NCBI GenBank assembly: GCA_035570235.1
Contig: DATMML010000030.1
Coordinates: 1-64,000, forward strand
DNA from: Vicinamibacteria bacterium
Lineage (GTDB): Bacteria; Acidobacteriota; Vicinamibacteria; Fen-336
Direction: 5' to 3'
Length of the DNA: 64,000 nucleotides
The notes below the pieces were generated by a model. The model did not search any database. It was not told the DNA's origin and was given only the letters and a program-made list of their open reading frames with translations. Positions within the stretch are counted from its first letter, which is position 1; each line of letters starts with the position of its first letter. Shown piece after piece: positions 8,510 through 18,953 of this stretch. The position numbers and the translations under genes were made by a program.

Positions 8510-9604
8510 ATGGACGCGATCACGTTTCAGAAGCTGAAGGACATAGAGGCTCGTTTCGGGACCGTCGAGGCCCAGATGTCCGACCCCGTCCTGGTCCGCG
8601 ACCCCGGCGCCTATCAGAAGCTGGCCCGGGAATCGAAGGAGATCGCTCCCGTGGTGGAGCGGTATCGGGCCTACAAGGGGACCCTGGCCGAGCTCACCAA
8701 GGTCCAGGAGATGGCGCGGGCGGAGAACGATCCGGAGCTGAGGGAGCTGGCCCTGGAGGAGGTCCGCACCTTGGAGGCCCGGCGGGACCGCTTGGACGCC
8801 GAGATCCCGCAGCTGCTCATTCCCAAGGACCCCAACGACGAGAAGAACGTCCTCCTGGAGATCCGGGCCGGCACGGGGGGCGATGAAGCCGCCCTCTTCG
8901 CGGCCGAGGTCTTCCGCATGTACTCCCGCTTCGCGGAGCGGCAGCGCTGGAAGATCGACGTGGTCTCCGCGAACCGCACCGGCCAGGGCGGGATCAAGGA
9001 AGTCGTGGCCATGATCGAGGGCCAGCGGGTCTACTCCAAGCTACGCTTCGAGAGCGGGGCGCACCGCGTGCAGCGGGTGCCCGTGACGGAGGCCTCCGGC
9101 CGCATCCACACCTCGGCCATCACGGTCGCCGTACTCCCCGAGGCGGAGGAGGTGGACGTCCGGATCGACCCCAAGGACCTGCGCGTCGACACCTTTTGCT
9201 CCTCTGGCCCCGGGGGCCAGAGCGTGAACACCACCTACTCCGCCGTGCGGGTCACCCACCTCCCCACCGGCACCGTAGTCTCCTGCCAGGACGAGAAGAG
9301 CCAGATCAAGAACCGCGAGAAGGCCATGAAGGTTCTGCGGGCGCGGCTCTACGAGGTGGCGCTGGCGGAGCAGCAGAAGGAGATCGCGAGCGAGCGCCGC
9401 AGCCAGGTGGGTTCGGGGGACCGCAGCGAGAAGATCCGGACCTACAACTTCCAGCAGTCCCGGGTCACCGACCACCGCATCGGGCTCACCCTCCACCGCC
9501 TGCAGGAGATCCTGGACGGCGACCTGGACGAGATCGTGAATTCCCTGATCGCCCACCACCAGGCCGAGAAGCTCAAGGAGCCGGAGCCCAGCCCCACGCG
9601 CTGA
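8510..9604 (+). CDS. prfA: Peptide chain release factor 1
   Basis: RF1, 364 residues, full length; it terminates translation at UAA and UAG. The GGQ loop that triggers peptidyl-tRNA hydrolysis is at residues 235-237 (GPGGQSVN), its Gln being the substrate of the neighbouring PrmC. The codon-recognition tripeptide is PVT ([15 protein letters not shown]), which marks RF1 rather than RF2 (SPF). The domain 1 helices fill residues 1-100. prmC starts 7 nt downstream. Confidence 0.98.
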   Translation: MDAITFQKLKDIEARFGTVEAQMSDPVLVRDPGAYQKLARESKEIAPVVERYRAYKGTLAELTKVQEMARAENDPELRELALEEVRTLEARRDRLDAEIPQLLIPKDPNDEKNVLLEIRAGTGGDEAALFAAEVFRMYSRFAERQRWKIDVVSANRTGQGGIKEVVAMIEGQRVYSKLRFESGAHRVQRVPVTEASGRIHTSAITVAVLPEAEEVDVRIDPKDLRVDTFCSSGPGGQSVNTTYSAVRVTHLPTGTVVSCQDEKSQIKNREKAMKVLRARLYEVALAEQQKEIASERRSQVGSGDRSEKIRTYNFQQSRVTDHRIGLTLHRLQEILDGDLDEIVNSLIAHHQAEKLKEPEPSPTR

Positions 9605-9611
9605 GGAGCCC

Positions 9612-10463
9612 GTGAACGTCGCCCAGGCGCTGGAGCGAGCGGCCTCCCACTTGAAGGACGCGGGGATCGAGTCCGCCCGTCCGGATGCGGAGCTGCTGCT
9701 GCGCCATGTCCTGGGCTGGGACCGAGCAACCCTCTACGCCGAGGCGGGGGCCCTCGTTCCACCCTCTGAGGAGGGCGCGTTCTTCTCCCTCGTCCAGAAG
9801 AGGGCAGAGCGCCGGCCCCTCCAGCACCTGACGGGCCGGCAAGCCTTCTGGGGCCGGGAGTTCCTGGTGGGGCCGGACGTCCTCATCCCGCGCCCGGAGA
9901 CGGAGATCCTCGTGGAAGCAGCCCTGGGCTGGCTGCGGGGGGTCGGAAATCCCCTCGTCGTCGACGTGGGGACGGGCAGCGGGTGCATCGCCCTATCCCT
10001 GGCCGCAGAACGGCCGGACGCGGAGGTCCACGCCACGGACATCTCCGGGCCCGCGCTGGCCGTGGCCCGGGAGAACGCCCGCCGCCTGGGCCTCGCCGAG
10101 CGGGTCCGCTTCCACGAGGGCGACCTTCTGCAGCCCGTCCCCCAACTCGAGGGCCGCCTCCACCTGGTGGCGAGCAACCCCCCCTACGTGGATCCCCTCG
10201 AGGCCCCCCGCCTCGCTCCCGAGGTGCGGGACCATGAGCCGGCCGTGGCCCTCTTCCCCGGCGCGGACGCTTACGCCCTCTACCGCCGCTTGGCCCCCGC
10301 GTCCGCCCGCATGTTGCGGCGGGGGGGCAGCCTGCTCCTCGAGATCGGTCAGGGCATGGAGTCGGAGGTGGTCCGGCTCTTGGCGGAGGCGGGGCTCCGC
10401 GTCGCCAGGGTGATCCCCGACCTTGCGGGGATCCCGCGCACGATCGTGGCCGAGCGCGCATAG
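9612..10463 (+). CDS. prmC: Release factor glutamine N5-methyltransferase
   Basis: PrmC, 283 residues; it methylates the GGQ glutamine of release factors using S-adenosylmethionine. The N-terminal helical domain is followed by [15 protein letters not shown], the SAM loop [16 protein letters not shown] and the catalytic NPPY motif ([10 protein letters not shown]). GTG start at 9612, 7 nt after the prfA stop, with GAGGAG overlapping that stop. Pairing with prfA supports the assignment. Confidence 0.97.
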   Translation: MNVAQALERAASHLKDAGIESARPDAELLLRHVLGWDRATLYAEAGALVPPSEEGAFFSLVQKRAERRPLQHLTGRQAFWGREFLVGPDVLIPRPETEILVEAALGWLRGVGNPLVVDVGTGSGCIALSLAAERPDAEVHATDISGPALAVARENARRLGLAERVRFHEGDLLQPVPQLEGRLHLVASNPPYVDPLEAPRLAPEVRDHEPAVALFPGADAYALYRRLAPASARMLRRGGSLLLEIGQGMESEVVRLLAEAGLRVARVIPDLAGIPRTIVAERA

Positions 10464-10507
10464 GCCCCGTTCGCCCCCTCGCCCCTCCTGACTTAGACTG
10501 GACGAGC

Positions 10508-11761
10508 GTGGACAAGATCCGGGTCGTAGGGGGCCGGCCCCTGGAAGGAACGGTCCGCATCTCGGGGGCGAAAAACGCCGCCCTCCCCGATCTCTGCGCC
10601 GCCCTCCTCACCGACCACCCGATCCGGTTGCACAACGTTCCCGAGGTACGGGACATCCGCACCATGGGCCTGGTCCTGGGCGCCCTGGGAGCCGAAGTCG
10701 AGTTCCGGGTGGGAGGGGTGGTCGAGGTGCGGGCGGCCCGGCTCCAGTCCCTGGAGGCCCCTTACGACCTGGTAAAGACCATGAGGGCCTCGGTGCTCGT
10801 GCTCGGCCCCCTGCTCGCCCGCGAGGGGCGGGCCCGGGTCTCCCTGCCCGGCGGCTGCGCCATCGGAGCCCGGCCCATCAACCTCCACCTGCAGGCCCTG
10901 GAGAAGATGGGGGCCGCCATCACCGTGGAGCACGGGTACGTGGAGGCGCGCGCGGAGCGTCTGCGGGGGGCCGAGATCTACTTCGACACCGTCACCGTGA
11001 CGGGGACGGAGAACGTCCTCATGGCGGCCTCGCGGGCCGAGGGCGAGACCATCATTCGCAACGCGGCCTGCGAACCGGAAATAGCGGACCTGGCCGACCT
11101 CCTGATCCGTATGGGCGCGCGCATCCAGGGGGCGGGCGGGTCCACGATCCGCGTGGAGGGCGTCGACGCCTTGCGCGGGGCCGAGCATGCCGTCATCCCG
11201 GACCGGATCGAGACCGGCACCTTCGTGGCCGCCTGTGCCATCGCGGGGGGTGACATCGAGGTGCGGGCCTGCTATCCCCCCCACCTCAAGGCCGTGCTTG
11301 AGAAGCTGCGGGAGACGGGGGTCCGCATCGAGGAGGGACCAGACAATCTGCGGGTGCGGACCCCCCGCCAGCTGCGAGCGGCCAACCTCACCACCCTTCC
11401 CCACCCCGGCTTCCCCACCGACATGCAGGCCCAGTGCATGGTCCTCCTCACCCAGGCCAAGGGTGTGAGCACGATCATGGAGTCGATCTTCGAGAACCGG
11501 TACATGCACGTGGCGGAGCTGCAGCGCATGGGTGCCAACGTCCGGGTGGAGGGCCGCACCGCGCTCGTGACCGGCCCCACCCCGCTCTCGGGGGCCCAGA
11601 TCATGGCCACCGACCTGCGGGCTTCGGCCTCCCTGGTCCTGGCCGGACTGGCCGCGAGCGGCGAGACCATCGTGGACCGCGTCTACCACCTTGACCGGGG
11701 CTATCACCGCATCGACGAGAAGCTCCGGGGGCTGGGGGCGGACATTGAGAGAATCAGCTAG
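10508..11761 (+). CDS. murA: UDP-N-acetylglucosamine 1-carboxyvinyltransferase
   Basis: MurA, 417 residues, catalyses the first committed step of peptidoglycan synthesis (enolpyruvyl transfer from PEP). The N-terminus [20 protein letters not shown] is typical, as is the catalytic loop [12 protein letters not shown] with the active-site Cys at residue 117, so fosfomycin sensitivity would be expected. GTG start. There is no clear Shine-Dalgarno; instead TAGACT sits 8 nt before the start (10494-10499), suggesting an internal, leaderless promoter. mutY begins inside its 3' end. Confidence 0.97.
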   Translation: MDKIRVVGGRPLEGTVRISGAKNAALPDLCAALLTDHPIRLHNVPEVRDIRTMGLVLGALGAEVEFRVGGVVEVRAARLQSLEAPYDLVKTMRASVLVLGPLLAREGRARVSLPGGCAIGARPINLHLQALEKMGAAITVEHGYVEARAERLRGAEIYFDTVTVTGTENVLMAASRAEGETIIRNAACEPEIADLADLLIRMGARIQGAGGSTIRVEGVDALRGAEHAVIPDRIETGTFVAACAIAGGDIEVRACYPPHLKAVLEKLRETGVRIEEGPDNLRVRTPRQLRAANLTTLPHPGFPTDMQAQCMVLLTQAKGVSTIMESIFENRYMHVAELQRMGANVRVEGRTALVTGPTPLSGAQIMATDLRASASLVLAGLAASGETIVDRVYHLDRGYHRIDEKLRGLGADIERIS

Positions 11762-12821
11762 ACCGACGAGGCTGCAGGAGCGGCTCCTCGACTGGTACCG
11801 CCGCCACCGCCGCGACCTGCCCTGGAGACGGACCCGCGATCCCTACCTGATCTGGCTCTCCGAGGTCATGCTCCAGCAGACCACGGTCAAGACCGCGACG
11901 CCCTATTTCGAGACCTTCCGTCTGCGGTTCCCGAGCCTGGAGGCGCTGGCCGCGGCCGGAGAGGAGGAGGTGCTGGCGGCGTGGTCGGGCCTCGGCTACT
12001 ACCACCGGGCGCGGAACCTCCAGCGGGGCGCTCGCCACCTTTTGAGCCACGGGCAGGGCCACTTCCCCCGGACGCTGGAAGCGGCCTTGGCCGTGCCCGG
12101 GGTGGGGCTCTACACGGCGAGCGCGGTGCTCTCGATTGCCTACGGCGTGCCCCTGCCGGTGGTGGACGGCAACGTCCGCCGGGTTCTGGCCCGCTACTTC
12201 GCGCGGCGGGGCCCAGAGGGGCGGAGCGACGCCACCTACTACAACCTGGCGGAGGAGCTGCTCAGGCGCGATTCTCCCGGCGAGTGGAACCAGGCCCTGA
12301 TGGAGCTGGGCGCCACCGTCTGCACGCCCAAGAAGCCGGCGTGCCCGGTTTGTCCCTTGCGTGTCTCCTGCCGCGCCTGGGCCCAGGGGGTCGCGGAGGA
12401 GCTCCCCGAGGGGCGCGCCCGGCGCTCCCCGGTGGCGGTGACGGTGGCGGCGGCGCTCATCGAGCGGGACGGGCGGGTCCTGCTCGTGCGCCGGCCCGAA
12501 GGGAGGCTGATGGGAGGGATGTGGGAGGTGCCCCAGACCTCGCTGGAGTCGGGGGGCCGGGCCGACCTCGCCCGTGAGCTCAAGGAGCGGCATGGCCTGG
12601 ACGTGGTCCCGGGGGCCCTGGCGGTACGGGCCCGCCACGCCATCACCTTCCGCCGCATCCGGGTGGAGGGGTACCGGGCGCGTCTGCGCTGCCCGCCCCC
12701 CCGGGACGGAGAGCGTTTCCGCTGGGCCACCGCTCGGGAGGCGGCGGCCCTCCCCGTCTCCTCTCTGACCAAGAAGCTGCTGCGGGGTCTGGGCTCGCCG
12801 CAGCTCCCCCTGGAGCTTTGA
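11745..12821 (+). CDS. mutY: A/G-specific adenine DNA glycosylase
   Basis: MutY, about 358 residues, removes adenine mispaired with 8-oxoguanine. It has the [10 protein letters not shown] motif with catalytic Glu, the helix-hairpin-helix [13 protein letters not shown] followed by VDGNVRRV with the catalytic Asp, and the [4Fe-4S] ligands as C-x6-C-x2-C-x5-C (about residues 185-201). The C-terminal NUDIX-like 8-oxoG recognition domain starts near [20 protein letters not shown] longer frame runs from 11691 but its N-terminus is non-conserved; TTG at 11745, overlapping the last 17 nt of murA, fits best. Confidence 0.93.
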   Translation: MRESARPTRLQERLLDWYRRHRRDLPWRRTRDPYLIWLSEVMLQQTTVKTATPYFETFRLRFPSLEALAAAGEEEVLAAWSGLGYYHRARNLQRGARHLLSHGQGHFPRTLEAALAVPGVGLYTASAVLSIAYGVPLPVVDGNVRRVLARYFARRGPEGRSDATYYNLAEELLRRDSPGEWNQALMELGATVCTPKKPACPVCPLRVSCRAWAQGVAEELPEGRARRSPVAVTVAAALIERDGRVLLVRRPEGRLMGGMWEVPQTSLESGGRADLARELKERHGLDVVPGALAVRARHAITFRRIRVEGYRARLRCPPPRDGERFRWATAREAAALPVSSLTKKLLRGLGSPQLPLEL

Positions 12822-12824
12822 ATC

Positions 12825-13247
12825 ATGCGCCTTCTCAAGCAGATCGCCCTTTTGGCCGCGGTAGGCGGCGCTCTCTGGGTGGCGTTCGCCTTCCCCCGGC
12901 TCTGGGACGTGGAGACCGACCGCACGCCGGAGTACCCGGATCTCAAGGCCCAGATTTACATGGCCAGCGAGGAGAAAGTGGCCAAGGGGGTCAAGGACGC
13001 GATTGCGCGCCTACCCCGCTGGACCCTGGTCGGGAGCGGCCAGGGCCCAGGGGGCCATTCCCTCCAGGCCGTGCACGAGAGCCGGTTTTTCCATTTCAAG
13101 GATGACGTGACGATTCGCGTGAAGCGGGAGGGCGGGAGCACCCGGGTCAGCGTGCGATCGCGATCTCAGATGGGGGTCTGGGACTTCGGTCAGAACGCCC
13201 GTAACATACAGGAGCTGCTGGCCGAGCTGAACCGGGAGGTGCTCTAA
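12825..13247 (+). CDS. DUF1499 family membrane-anchored protein
   Basis: A 140-residue protein with one N-terminal hydrophobic segment (LLKQIALLAAVGGALWVAFA) and a DUF1499 domain: FFHFKDDVTIRVKR then TRVSVRSRSQMGVWDFGQNA, the family's hallmark. Function unknown. It starts 3 nt after mutY with GGAG about 9 nt before the ATG, so it is probably in the same transcript. Confidence 0.85.
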   Translation: MRLLKQIALLAAVGGALWVAFAFPRLWDVETDRTPEYPDLKAQIYMASEEKVAKGVKDAIARLPRWTLVGSGQGPGGHSLQAVHESRFFHFKDDVTIRVKREGGSTRVSVRSRSQMGVWDFGQNARNIQELLAELNREVL

Positions 13248-13276
13248 CCCCGCCCCCGGGTGTAGACTGATCCCAC

Positions 13277-13618
13277 ATGGCCTGCCTCTTCTGTGGGATA
13301 GTGGAAGGGAAGATCCCTTCCCAGAGCGTCTATCAGGACGAGGCCCTCTACGGTTTCCACGACATCAACCCCCAAGCCCCGACCCACGTGCTCCTGATCC
13401 CGAAGAGGCACATCACCAGCCTCCTCGAGCTTGGTCCAGGGGACGACACGCTCGTGGGCTCCCTCATCCGGACTGCTCGGGACCTGGCGCGCGAGATGGG
13501 TCTCGCGGATCGGGGCTTCCGGCTGGTTTTCAACGCCGGCGCCGACGCCGGGTACAGCGTCTATCACGTTCACCTGCACCTCCTGGGCGGTCGCACGTTC
13601 CGCTGGCCGCCGGGGTGA
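13277..13618 (+). CDS. HIT family protein (HinT-like nucleotide phosphoramidase)
   Basis: A 113-residue histidine-triad protein that hydrolyses nucleoside phosphoramidates or related nucleotides. It opens with CLFCGIVEGKIPSQSVYQDE and ends with the triad HVHLHLLGG (YSVYHVHLHLL). Length and N-terminal CxxC match HinT. No Shine-Dalgarno is visible; TAGACT lies 8 nt before the ATG (13263-13268), the same arrangement as at murA. Confidence 0.95.
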   Translation: MACLFCGIVEGKIPSQSVYQDEALYGFHDINPQAPTHVLLIPKRHITSLLELGPGDDTLVGSLIRTARDLAREMGLADRGFRLVFNAGADAGYSVYHVHLHLLGGRTFRWPPG

Positions 13619-13649
13619 GGGGCATTCGCTTCACTTTATCGAGGTTTCC

Positions 13650-15500
13650 TTGAGCCAGACCAGAGCGGGGGCGCCGGAGCCGACCGAGATCGCCGGTCGC
13701 TACCAGATCGTGCAGAAGCTGGGAGCGGGGGCCTTCGGCACCGTCTACAAAGCCAAGGACAAGATCCTGGGACGGATGCTGGCCATCAAGACCATCAAGA
13801 CGGAGAGCCTGGTCGCGGCCGGGGCCAGCCTCGAGGAGATGAGCGAGCGCTTCGAGCGCGAGGCCCAGGTTTCTGCCCAGCTGAAGCACCCGAACATCGT
13901 GACCATCCACGACCTCGGCGACGCCGAGGGGATGAAATACCTGGCCATGGAGTTCATCGACGGGGTCGGCCTCGACAAGGTCATCGCGGAGGCGGGGCGG
14001 CTGCCCGTGGAGAGGGCCGCCAACATCGGGGCCCAGGTCGCGGACGCGCTCGCCTTCGCCCATAGCCACAAGGTGGTCCATCGCGACATCAAGCCCGCCA
14101 ACATCATGATCGAGCCCGGGGACCGGGTTAAGGTCACGGACTTCGGGATCGCCAAGCTGACCGAGGGCGAGCAACACCTCACGATGACGGGGAGCCTGCT
14201 GGGTACGCCCTCCTACATGAGCCCGGAGCAGGCACGCGGCAACCCGCTCGACGGCCGATCCGACCTCTTCTCCCTTGGCTGCGTCCTTTACGAGATGCTG
14301 GTCGGACGCAAGGCCTTCCGCGGAGAGTCCATCACCGCCCTCATCTTCAAGATCATCACCGAGGAGCCGCCCCCCATAAGGGAGGTGGACCCCGAGATCC
14401 CCGAGGAGTTCGAGCGGATCATCAGCAAGGCCCTGGCCAAGACGTCCGAGAAGCGCTACCAGACCGGCCGCGAGATGGCCGACGACCTCTTGGCCCTCAC
14501 CCGCCCCGGGACGAGCCCCACCGTCCGCCAGGTGGAGACCCCCACCGTGCCCGCGGGAGCGGCGGGTGCGCCTCCCACCGTACGCGCCAACCCGACTGTC
14601 CACTCCGCGGCCACCGTGGTGCCTCCCGCCCCCCCCACTCGGCTCATGGAGGCGCCGACGGCGCGTCCGGCGACGGCCGCCCGACCCTCTCCCCCCCGGC
14701 CCTCCCCGCCGCCCCCGCCGGCGGCCCACCCCCCGGCGCGCAAGTCGGGAGGCGGGGCGGCGCTCTTGGTCGGCCTCGGCCTGGCCGGCCTCCTCTTCGT
14801 GGGGGTGGCCGCGGGAGCGGGCTGGTACTTCTTCTTGCGCCGACCCGCGGACACTCAAACCGTCGGCGGTCTCGGGAGCACGCCTGAAATCACGGCCCCG
14901 CCCCCCACCCAGGCCCCGCCCACGCTCGGGCCCGAGCTGCCCCCGACTACCGCAGCGCCCGTGACCGCCCCGTCGCGGACTACCCCCCCCCGGGACACCC
15001 CCGCCACGCTAGCGCAGACCATGCCCCCGCGGCCGCCGGCCACGGAACCCCCCGTCCCCCCCACGCCCCCGAAGTCCATCCTCGACGAGGAGCCCCCGGT
15101 CTCAGACGGCCGGGGAACCGGAGAGGACTTGGCCAACAAATACCGGAATCCCCAAGGGGGAACCAGCTATGGCTCGGGCCGAAACCTCCGGCCGCGCGCG
15201 CTGAGCCCCCATCCCCTGGCCCAAACCGAGCGGCCCGCCGTCGCCACCATGCGTCACATCATCAACGCGGAGGAGGCCTTCAACAAACTGCACGGCCACT
15301 ACGCCACGCTCGCGGAAATGTCCAACAAGACCCTGTTCCTGGACGTTCCCCACCAGGGGGGTGCCTTCCAGCGCGCGGGCTACCGGTTCAACCTGAGCGT
15401 GACCGGGGACGGCTTCAAGGTGATGGCCATGCCGATGTCGGCCGGCGGTCGTCCCTTCACCGGCGACGACTCCGGCTACATCCGCACGGGCGTGGAATAG
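13650..15500 (+). CDS. Ser/Thr protein kinase with transmembrane segment and pilin-like C-terminus
   Basis: About 616 residues. Kinase domain 15-290: GAGAFGTVYKA (24-34), Lys47, catalytic HRDIKPANIM with Asp146, DFG at 164-166, SPEQARG. A Thr/Pro-rich linker follows, then one transmembrane helix near 368-395 (LLVGLGLAGLLFVGVAAGAG) and another Pro-rich stretch outside the membrane. The last 85 residues (IINAEEAFNKLHGHYATLAE, GYRFNLSVTGDGFKVMAMP, DDSGYIRTGVE) resemble the globular part of type IV/II pseudopilins without the N-terminal helix. A longer frame upstream overlaps the HIT gene; TTG 13650 with GAGG 5 nt upstream is preferred. Confidence 0.9.
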   Translation: MSQTRAGAPEPTEIAGRYQIVQKLGAGAFGTVYKAKDKILGRMLAIKTIKTESLVAAGASLEEMSERFEREAQVSAQLKHPNIVTIHDLGDAEGMKYLAMEFIDGVGLDKVIAEAGRLPVERAANIGAQVADALAFAHSHKVVHRDIKPANIMIEPGDRVKVTDFGIAKLTEGEQHLTMTGSLLGTPSYMSPEQARGNPLDGRSDLFSLGCVLYEMLVGRKAFRGESITALIFKIITEEPPPIREVDPEIPEEFERIISKALAKTSEKRYQTGREMADDLLALTRPGTSPTVRQVETPTVPAGAAGAPPTVRANPTVHSAATVVPPAPPTRLMEAPTARPATAARPSPPRPSPPPPPAAHPPARKSGGGAALLVGLGLAGLLFVGVAAGAGWYFFLRRPADTQTVGGLGSTPEITAPPPTQAPPTLGPELPPTTAAPVTAPSRTTPPRDTPATLAQTMPPRPPATEPPVPPTPPKSILDEEPPVSDGRGTGEDLANKYRNPQGGTSYGSGRNLRPRALSPHPLAQTERPAVATMRHIINAEEAFNKLHGHYATLAEMSNKTLFLDVPHQGGAFQRAGYRFNLSVTGDGFKVMAMPMSAGGRPFTGDDSGYIRTGVE

Positions 15501-15503
15501 CGC

Positions 15504-16043
15504 TTAGAACTTGAGGGGCCGGGCGTCCACCAGGTAGGGCGCAACCGCTTCGAAGAGATCCTGTGCGCGCTTCACGTCGGCGGGGGTGAAGTCGGGACCC
15601 GACTCCCCGGGCGTCTCACCCTTGCGGCTGATCTGGGCGACCCCCACCGCGTTGCCCCGGAAAAGGATCGGCACCGTGATCATCTTCTGGATGGGCACCA
15701 CGCGGTCGCGCAGCTTCACGCTCTCGAAGAAGGCCACGTGCTTGACCATGGGCACGTTGTTCATGGCCTCCCCTGATTTCTTTCCGAGCACGTTCACCGC
15801 GATCGAGTCCCGCTTGGTGATGGGGATGGTCCCGAGGTCGGTGAACTTGCGGGGGGCCACGAAGCGAAGGTGGCGGTTGTCGGAGGTGAGGACGAGGATG
15901 GCCACCTCGTCCGCCTTGGAGCCAAAGGTGGCGCTCACCGCCTTCACCACCCGCTCCGACATGTCGAGGAAGAGCTCGCGTGGGTTGTCGACTTTTGCTT
16001 TCTGACCGGCCATGGCCCCCAGGATGTCGAGGAGGTCCTTCAT
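15504..16043 (-). CDS. GAF-domain protein
   Basis: About 179 residues with a single GAF sensor domain: VKAVSATFGSKADEVAILVL, then VVPIQKMITVPILFRGNAVG and VAQISRKG. No output domain is attached, so it may bind a small ligand or act with a separate partner. ATG 16043 is preceded, 9 nt upstream, by a perfect TATAAT (16058-16053 on the minus strand) and no Shine-Dalgarno, so a leaderless message is likely. A longer in-frame start at 16154 would cover that box and overlap the divergent gene. Confidence 0.78.
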   Translation of the reverse strand: MKDLLDILGAMAGQKAKVDNPRELFLDMSERVVKAVSATFGSKADEVAILVLTSDNRHLRFVAPRKFTDLGTIPITKRDSIAVNVLGKKSGEAMNNVPMVKHVAFFESVKLRDRVVPIQKMITVPILFRGNAVGVAQISRKGETPGESGPDFTPADVKRAQDLFEAVAPYLVDARPLKF

Positions 16044-16138
16044 AGGGAGCGGATTATAGCATGCGGCCTTTGGGCGCCCGGACCGCGGCGACGTTTGTGC
16101 TAGAGTCACCGTTCTCACACTTCCCCCGCGAGGTATCA

Positions 16139-18826
16139 ATGATAACGACGCCACGCTCCATCATTTTCTCGACCGTCTTCTGCGCTGCCACCTCCGCTCT
16201 CGCCGCGCAGCCTGCAAAACCCCAGCCCGCACCCACTCCCCCCGCGGGTCTTCTCGTGGCCCCGGCGACGATCAAGGCCCTGAAGGCCCGCAGCATCGGC
16301 CCCGCGGTGATGGGAGGGCGGGTCTCCGACATCGGCTTCGATCCCTCGAATCCCTTCACGTTCTACGTGGGTCTGGGAACGGGGGGCCTAATGAAGACCG
16401 CCGACAACGGCGGGACCTTCCAAGCGGTCTTCGAGAAAGAGGCGGTGGCCTCCATCGGCGCCGTGGCGGTGGCCCCCTCGGACCCCAAGGTGGTCTGGGT
16501 GGGGACGGGCGAGGCCAACGACCGCAACAGCTCGAGTTGGGGCAACGGTGTCTACCGTTCCACGGATGGAGGCTCCACCTGGACCCAGGTGGGACTCAAG
16601 GAGAGCAAGACGATCGCCCGCCTGGTGGTCCATCCCCAGGATCCGGCCACCGCCTACGTGGCGGCCATGGGCGACGTGTGGAACCCCGGGCCCGAGCGGG
16701 GCCTCTTCAAGACGACCGACGGGGGCCGAACCTGGAAGGCTGTCTTGGCCGCGCCCGCTCCGTTCGCGAACCGGCTCGGTTGCCGGGACGTGGTCCTCGA
16801 CCCCTCCGATCCGAACACGCTCTACGCCTCGCTCTATGCCCGCCGCCGCACTCCCTGGTCGTTCACGGCCGGGCCCGCGGCGACGGAAGGAAAGGATCTG
16901 GGGGGGATTTTCAAGAGCACGGATGGCGGCGCGACCTGGAAGAAGCTGGGCAAGGGCCTGCCCACGCAAACCGGCAACATCGGCCTCGCCATCTTCGCCC
17001 GAAACCCAAAGATCGTTTATGCCGTCGTGCAGAGCGACGAGGCCGGACAGGCCGGCATTCGGTCCGTGCGGAGCCCGGCGGGGGGAGTGTTCCGATCCGA
17101 GGACGGGGGCGAGAGCTGGACCCGGGTCAACGACCTCGACCCGCGTCCGTTCTACTTCACGCAAGTTCGGGTGGACCCCGGTAACGACCAGCGGGTGTAC
17201 GTGCTGGGCTTCTCCCTCCACGTCTCGGACGACGGCGGGCGGTCCTTCCGAGAGGACCATTTCGGGAAGGCGCATCCTGACTGCCACGCCCTCGCCATCG
17301 ATCCCCGCAACTCCCAGCGCATCCTCCTGGGCACCGACGGGGGCGCCTACCAGAGCTTCAGCGCAGGCGAGAAGGGGTGGGCGCACCTGAACACCATGGC
17401 CGCGGGCGAGTTCTACCGGATCAGCGTCGACTCCGGGACTCCCTACCGCATCTGCGGCGGGCTCCAGGACAACCTGAACTGGGTGGGCCCGAGCATGACC
17501 CGCAGCAAGGAAGGGATCCTCAACCAGGACTGGACCAACCTGGGGGGAGGGGACGGTTTCTACTGCGTCTTCGACCCCGAGGACCGGGACATCATTTATG
17601 CCGAGTCGCAGCAGGGCGCCCTCCAGCGCATGAACCTGCGCACAGGCGAAGTGAAGCAGCTGCGCCCGGAGCCGGGGGAGGGACAAGCCGCCTTCCGCTT
17701 CCACTGGAACTCCCCCCTCATCGGCAGCCTCCACGAGAAGGGGACGAACTACCTGGGCGGCAACCGGGTCTTCAAGCTCACCGAGAAGGCGGAGCACTGG
17801 CAAGCCATCAGCCCGGACCTCTCCCACCACGATCCCGAGAAGACCGTGACCGCGGGCAGCGGGGCGGAGAACTACGCGGTCGTCTACACCCTGGCCGAGT
17901 CGCCCCTCAAGGCGGGGCTGCTCTGGGCAGGAACCGACGACGGCAAACTCTGGATCACGGAGGACGGGGGGGCGAACTGGACGGACCTCACGGCCACCCT
18001 GCCCGCCCAGGCCCGGGGACAGTGGATGGGCCGCATCGAGGCGGGCACCCACGATCCCAAGGTCGCTTACCTCGCGGTTTCCGCCTATCCAAGCGGCAGC
18101 TACGCGCCCCTAGGCTACCGCACCGCCGACGGAGGCAAGACCTGGGCCTCCATTGGCTCGAACCTTCCCGCCGACGGGCCGCTCAAGGTGATCCGCGAGG
18201 ACCCGAAGACCCCTGGCCTGCTCTACGCGGGGACGGAGTTCGGGCTCTACGTTAGCCTTGACCGCGGCGGCCACTGGACGCCCCTGGGCGGGTTACCCAC
18301 CGTGGCCGTGGACGACATCCTGGTGCATCCGCGCGATCTGGATCTGGTCGTGGCCACACACGGCCGCAGCCTCTATATTCTCGACGACGTCCGCCCCCTC
18401 CAAGAGCTGAGCCAGGAGGTTCTGGCCAAGGAGGCCCACCTCTTCCCTCCCCGCCCCGCCTTGGGCTTCTACCCCCTCCCCGGCTTCGTGGACTGGGGCG
18501 GCACAGCCGTCTTCCGTGGCGCCAATCCCCCGGAGGGAGCCCTCATCACCTTCTATTTGAAGGAATACACGGGTGATCCGGTGAAGTTCGCGATCAAGGC
18601 CCCGGGTGGACGGCCCGTCGCCAACCTGACCGCCCCCGGTTCCCCCGGTCTCAACCGCATCTCCTGGGACCTGAAGCCCACCAAGGACCTGCTCTTCGAA
18701 TATGCGGGCGAGGGCCCGCGGTTCGTGGTCCCCGGGGAATACACGGTGACGCTGACCTACGGGAAGACCAAGCAAGAGCAGAGCCTAAAAGTGGAGCTCG
18801 CGCCCGGAATAGAGACCCGCTGGTAG
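16139..18826 (+). CDS. Large exported BNR/VPS10-type repeat protein
   Basis: About 895 residues. The signal peptide ends near ATSALAAQPAKP. A beta-propeller follows with many BNR/Asp-box-like repeats (TADNGGTF, STDGGSTW, TTDGGRTW, STDGGATW, SEDGGESW, TADGGKTW), as in sortilin/VPS10 and photosystem assembly-like propellers. The last 150 residues form a beta-sandwich-like domain (LITFYLKEYTG, PGLNRISWDLKP). Such proteins are abundant in Acidobacteriota and often annotated as glycosyl hydrolases, but no catalytic motif is visible. ATG 16139 has GAGG 6 nt before it; TAGAGT at 16101-16106 may be its -10. Confidence 0.85.
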   Translation: MITTPRSIIFSTVFCAATSALAAQPAKPQPAPTPPAGLLVAPATIKALKARSIGPAVMGGRVSDIGFDPSNPFTFYVGLGTGGLMKTADNGGTFQAVFEKEAVASIGAVAVAPSDPKVVWVGTGEANDRNSSSWGNGVYRSTDGGSTWTQVGLKESKTIARLVVHPQDPATAYVAAMGDVWNPGPERGLFKTTDGGRTWKAVLAAPAPFANRLGCRDVVLDPSDPNTLYASLYARRRTPWSFTAGPAATEGKDLGGIFKSTDGGATWKKLGKGLPTQTGNIGLAIFARNPKIVYAVVQSDEAGQAGIRSVRSPAGGVFRSEDGGESWTRVNDLDPRPFYFTQVRVDPGNDQRVYVLGFSLHVSDDGGRSFREDHFGKAHPDCHALAIDPRNSQRILLGTDGGAYQSFSAGEKGWAHLNTMAAGEFYRISVDSGTPYRICGGLQDNLNWVGPSMTRSKEGILNQDWTNLGGGDGFYCVFDPEDRDIIYAESQQGALQRMNLRTGEVKQLRPEPGEGQAAFRFHWNSPLIGSLHEKGTNYLGGNRVFKLTEKAEHWQAISPDLSHHDPEKTVTAGSGAENYAVVYTLAESPLKAGLLWAGTDDGKLWITEDGGANWTDLTATLPAQARGQWMGRIEAGTHDPKVAYLAVSAYPSGSYAPLGYRTADGGKTWASIGSNLPADGPLKVIREDPKTPGLLYAGTEFGLYVSLDRGGHWTPLGGLPTVAVDDILVHPRDLDLVVATHGRSLYILDDVRPLQELSQEVLAKEAHLFPPRPALGFYPLPGFVDWGGTAVFRGANPPEGALITFYLKEYTGDPVKFAIKAPGGRPVANLTAPGSPGLNRISWDLKPTKDLLFEYAGEGPRFVVPGEYTVTLTYGKTKQEQSLKVELAPGIETRW

Positions 18827-18953
18827 CGCTCCCAACAACTCCCGGATGGACATGGTGTGCTTAGTCTCGGCGTACAAGAAGCCAATCGTCAGCGGAACCC
18901 TCGTGTCTGACTCCCTTCGGACGAGTGACTTCGCGTGAAGGAGGACAGGCCCC

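Noticed and set aside
11691-11744. Longer N-terminus for MutY
   Set aside because: The extra residues are read out of frame from murA and do not match the MutY N-terminus.
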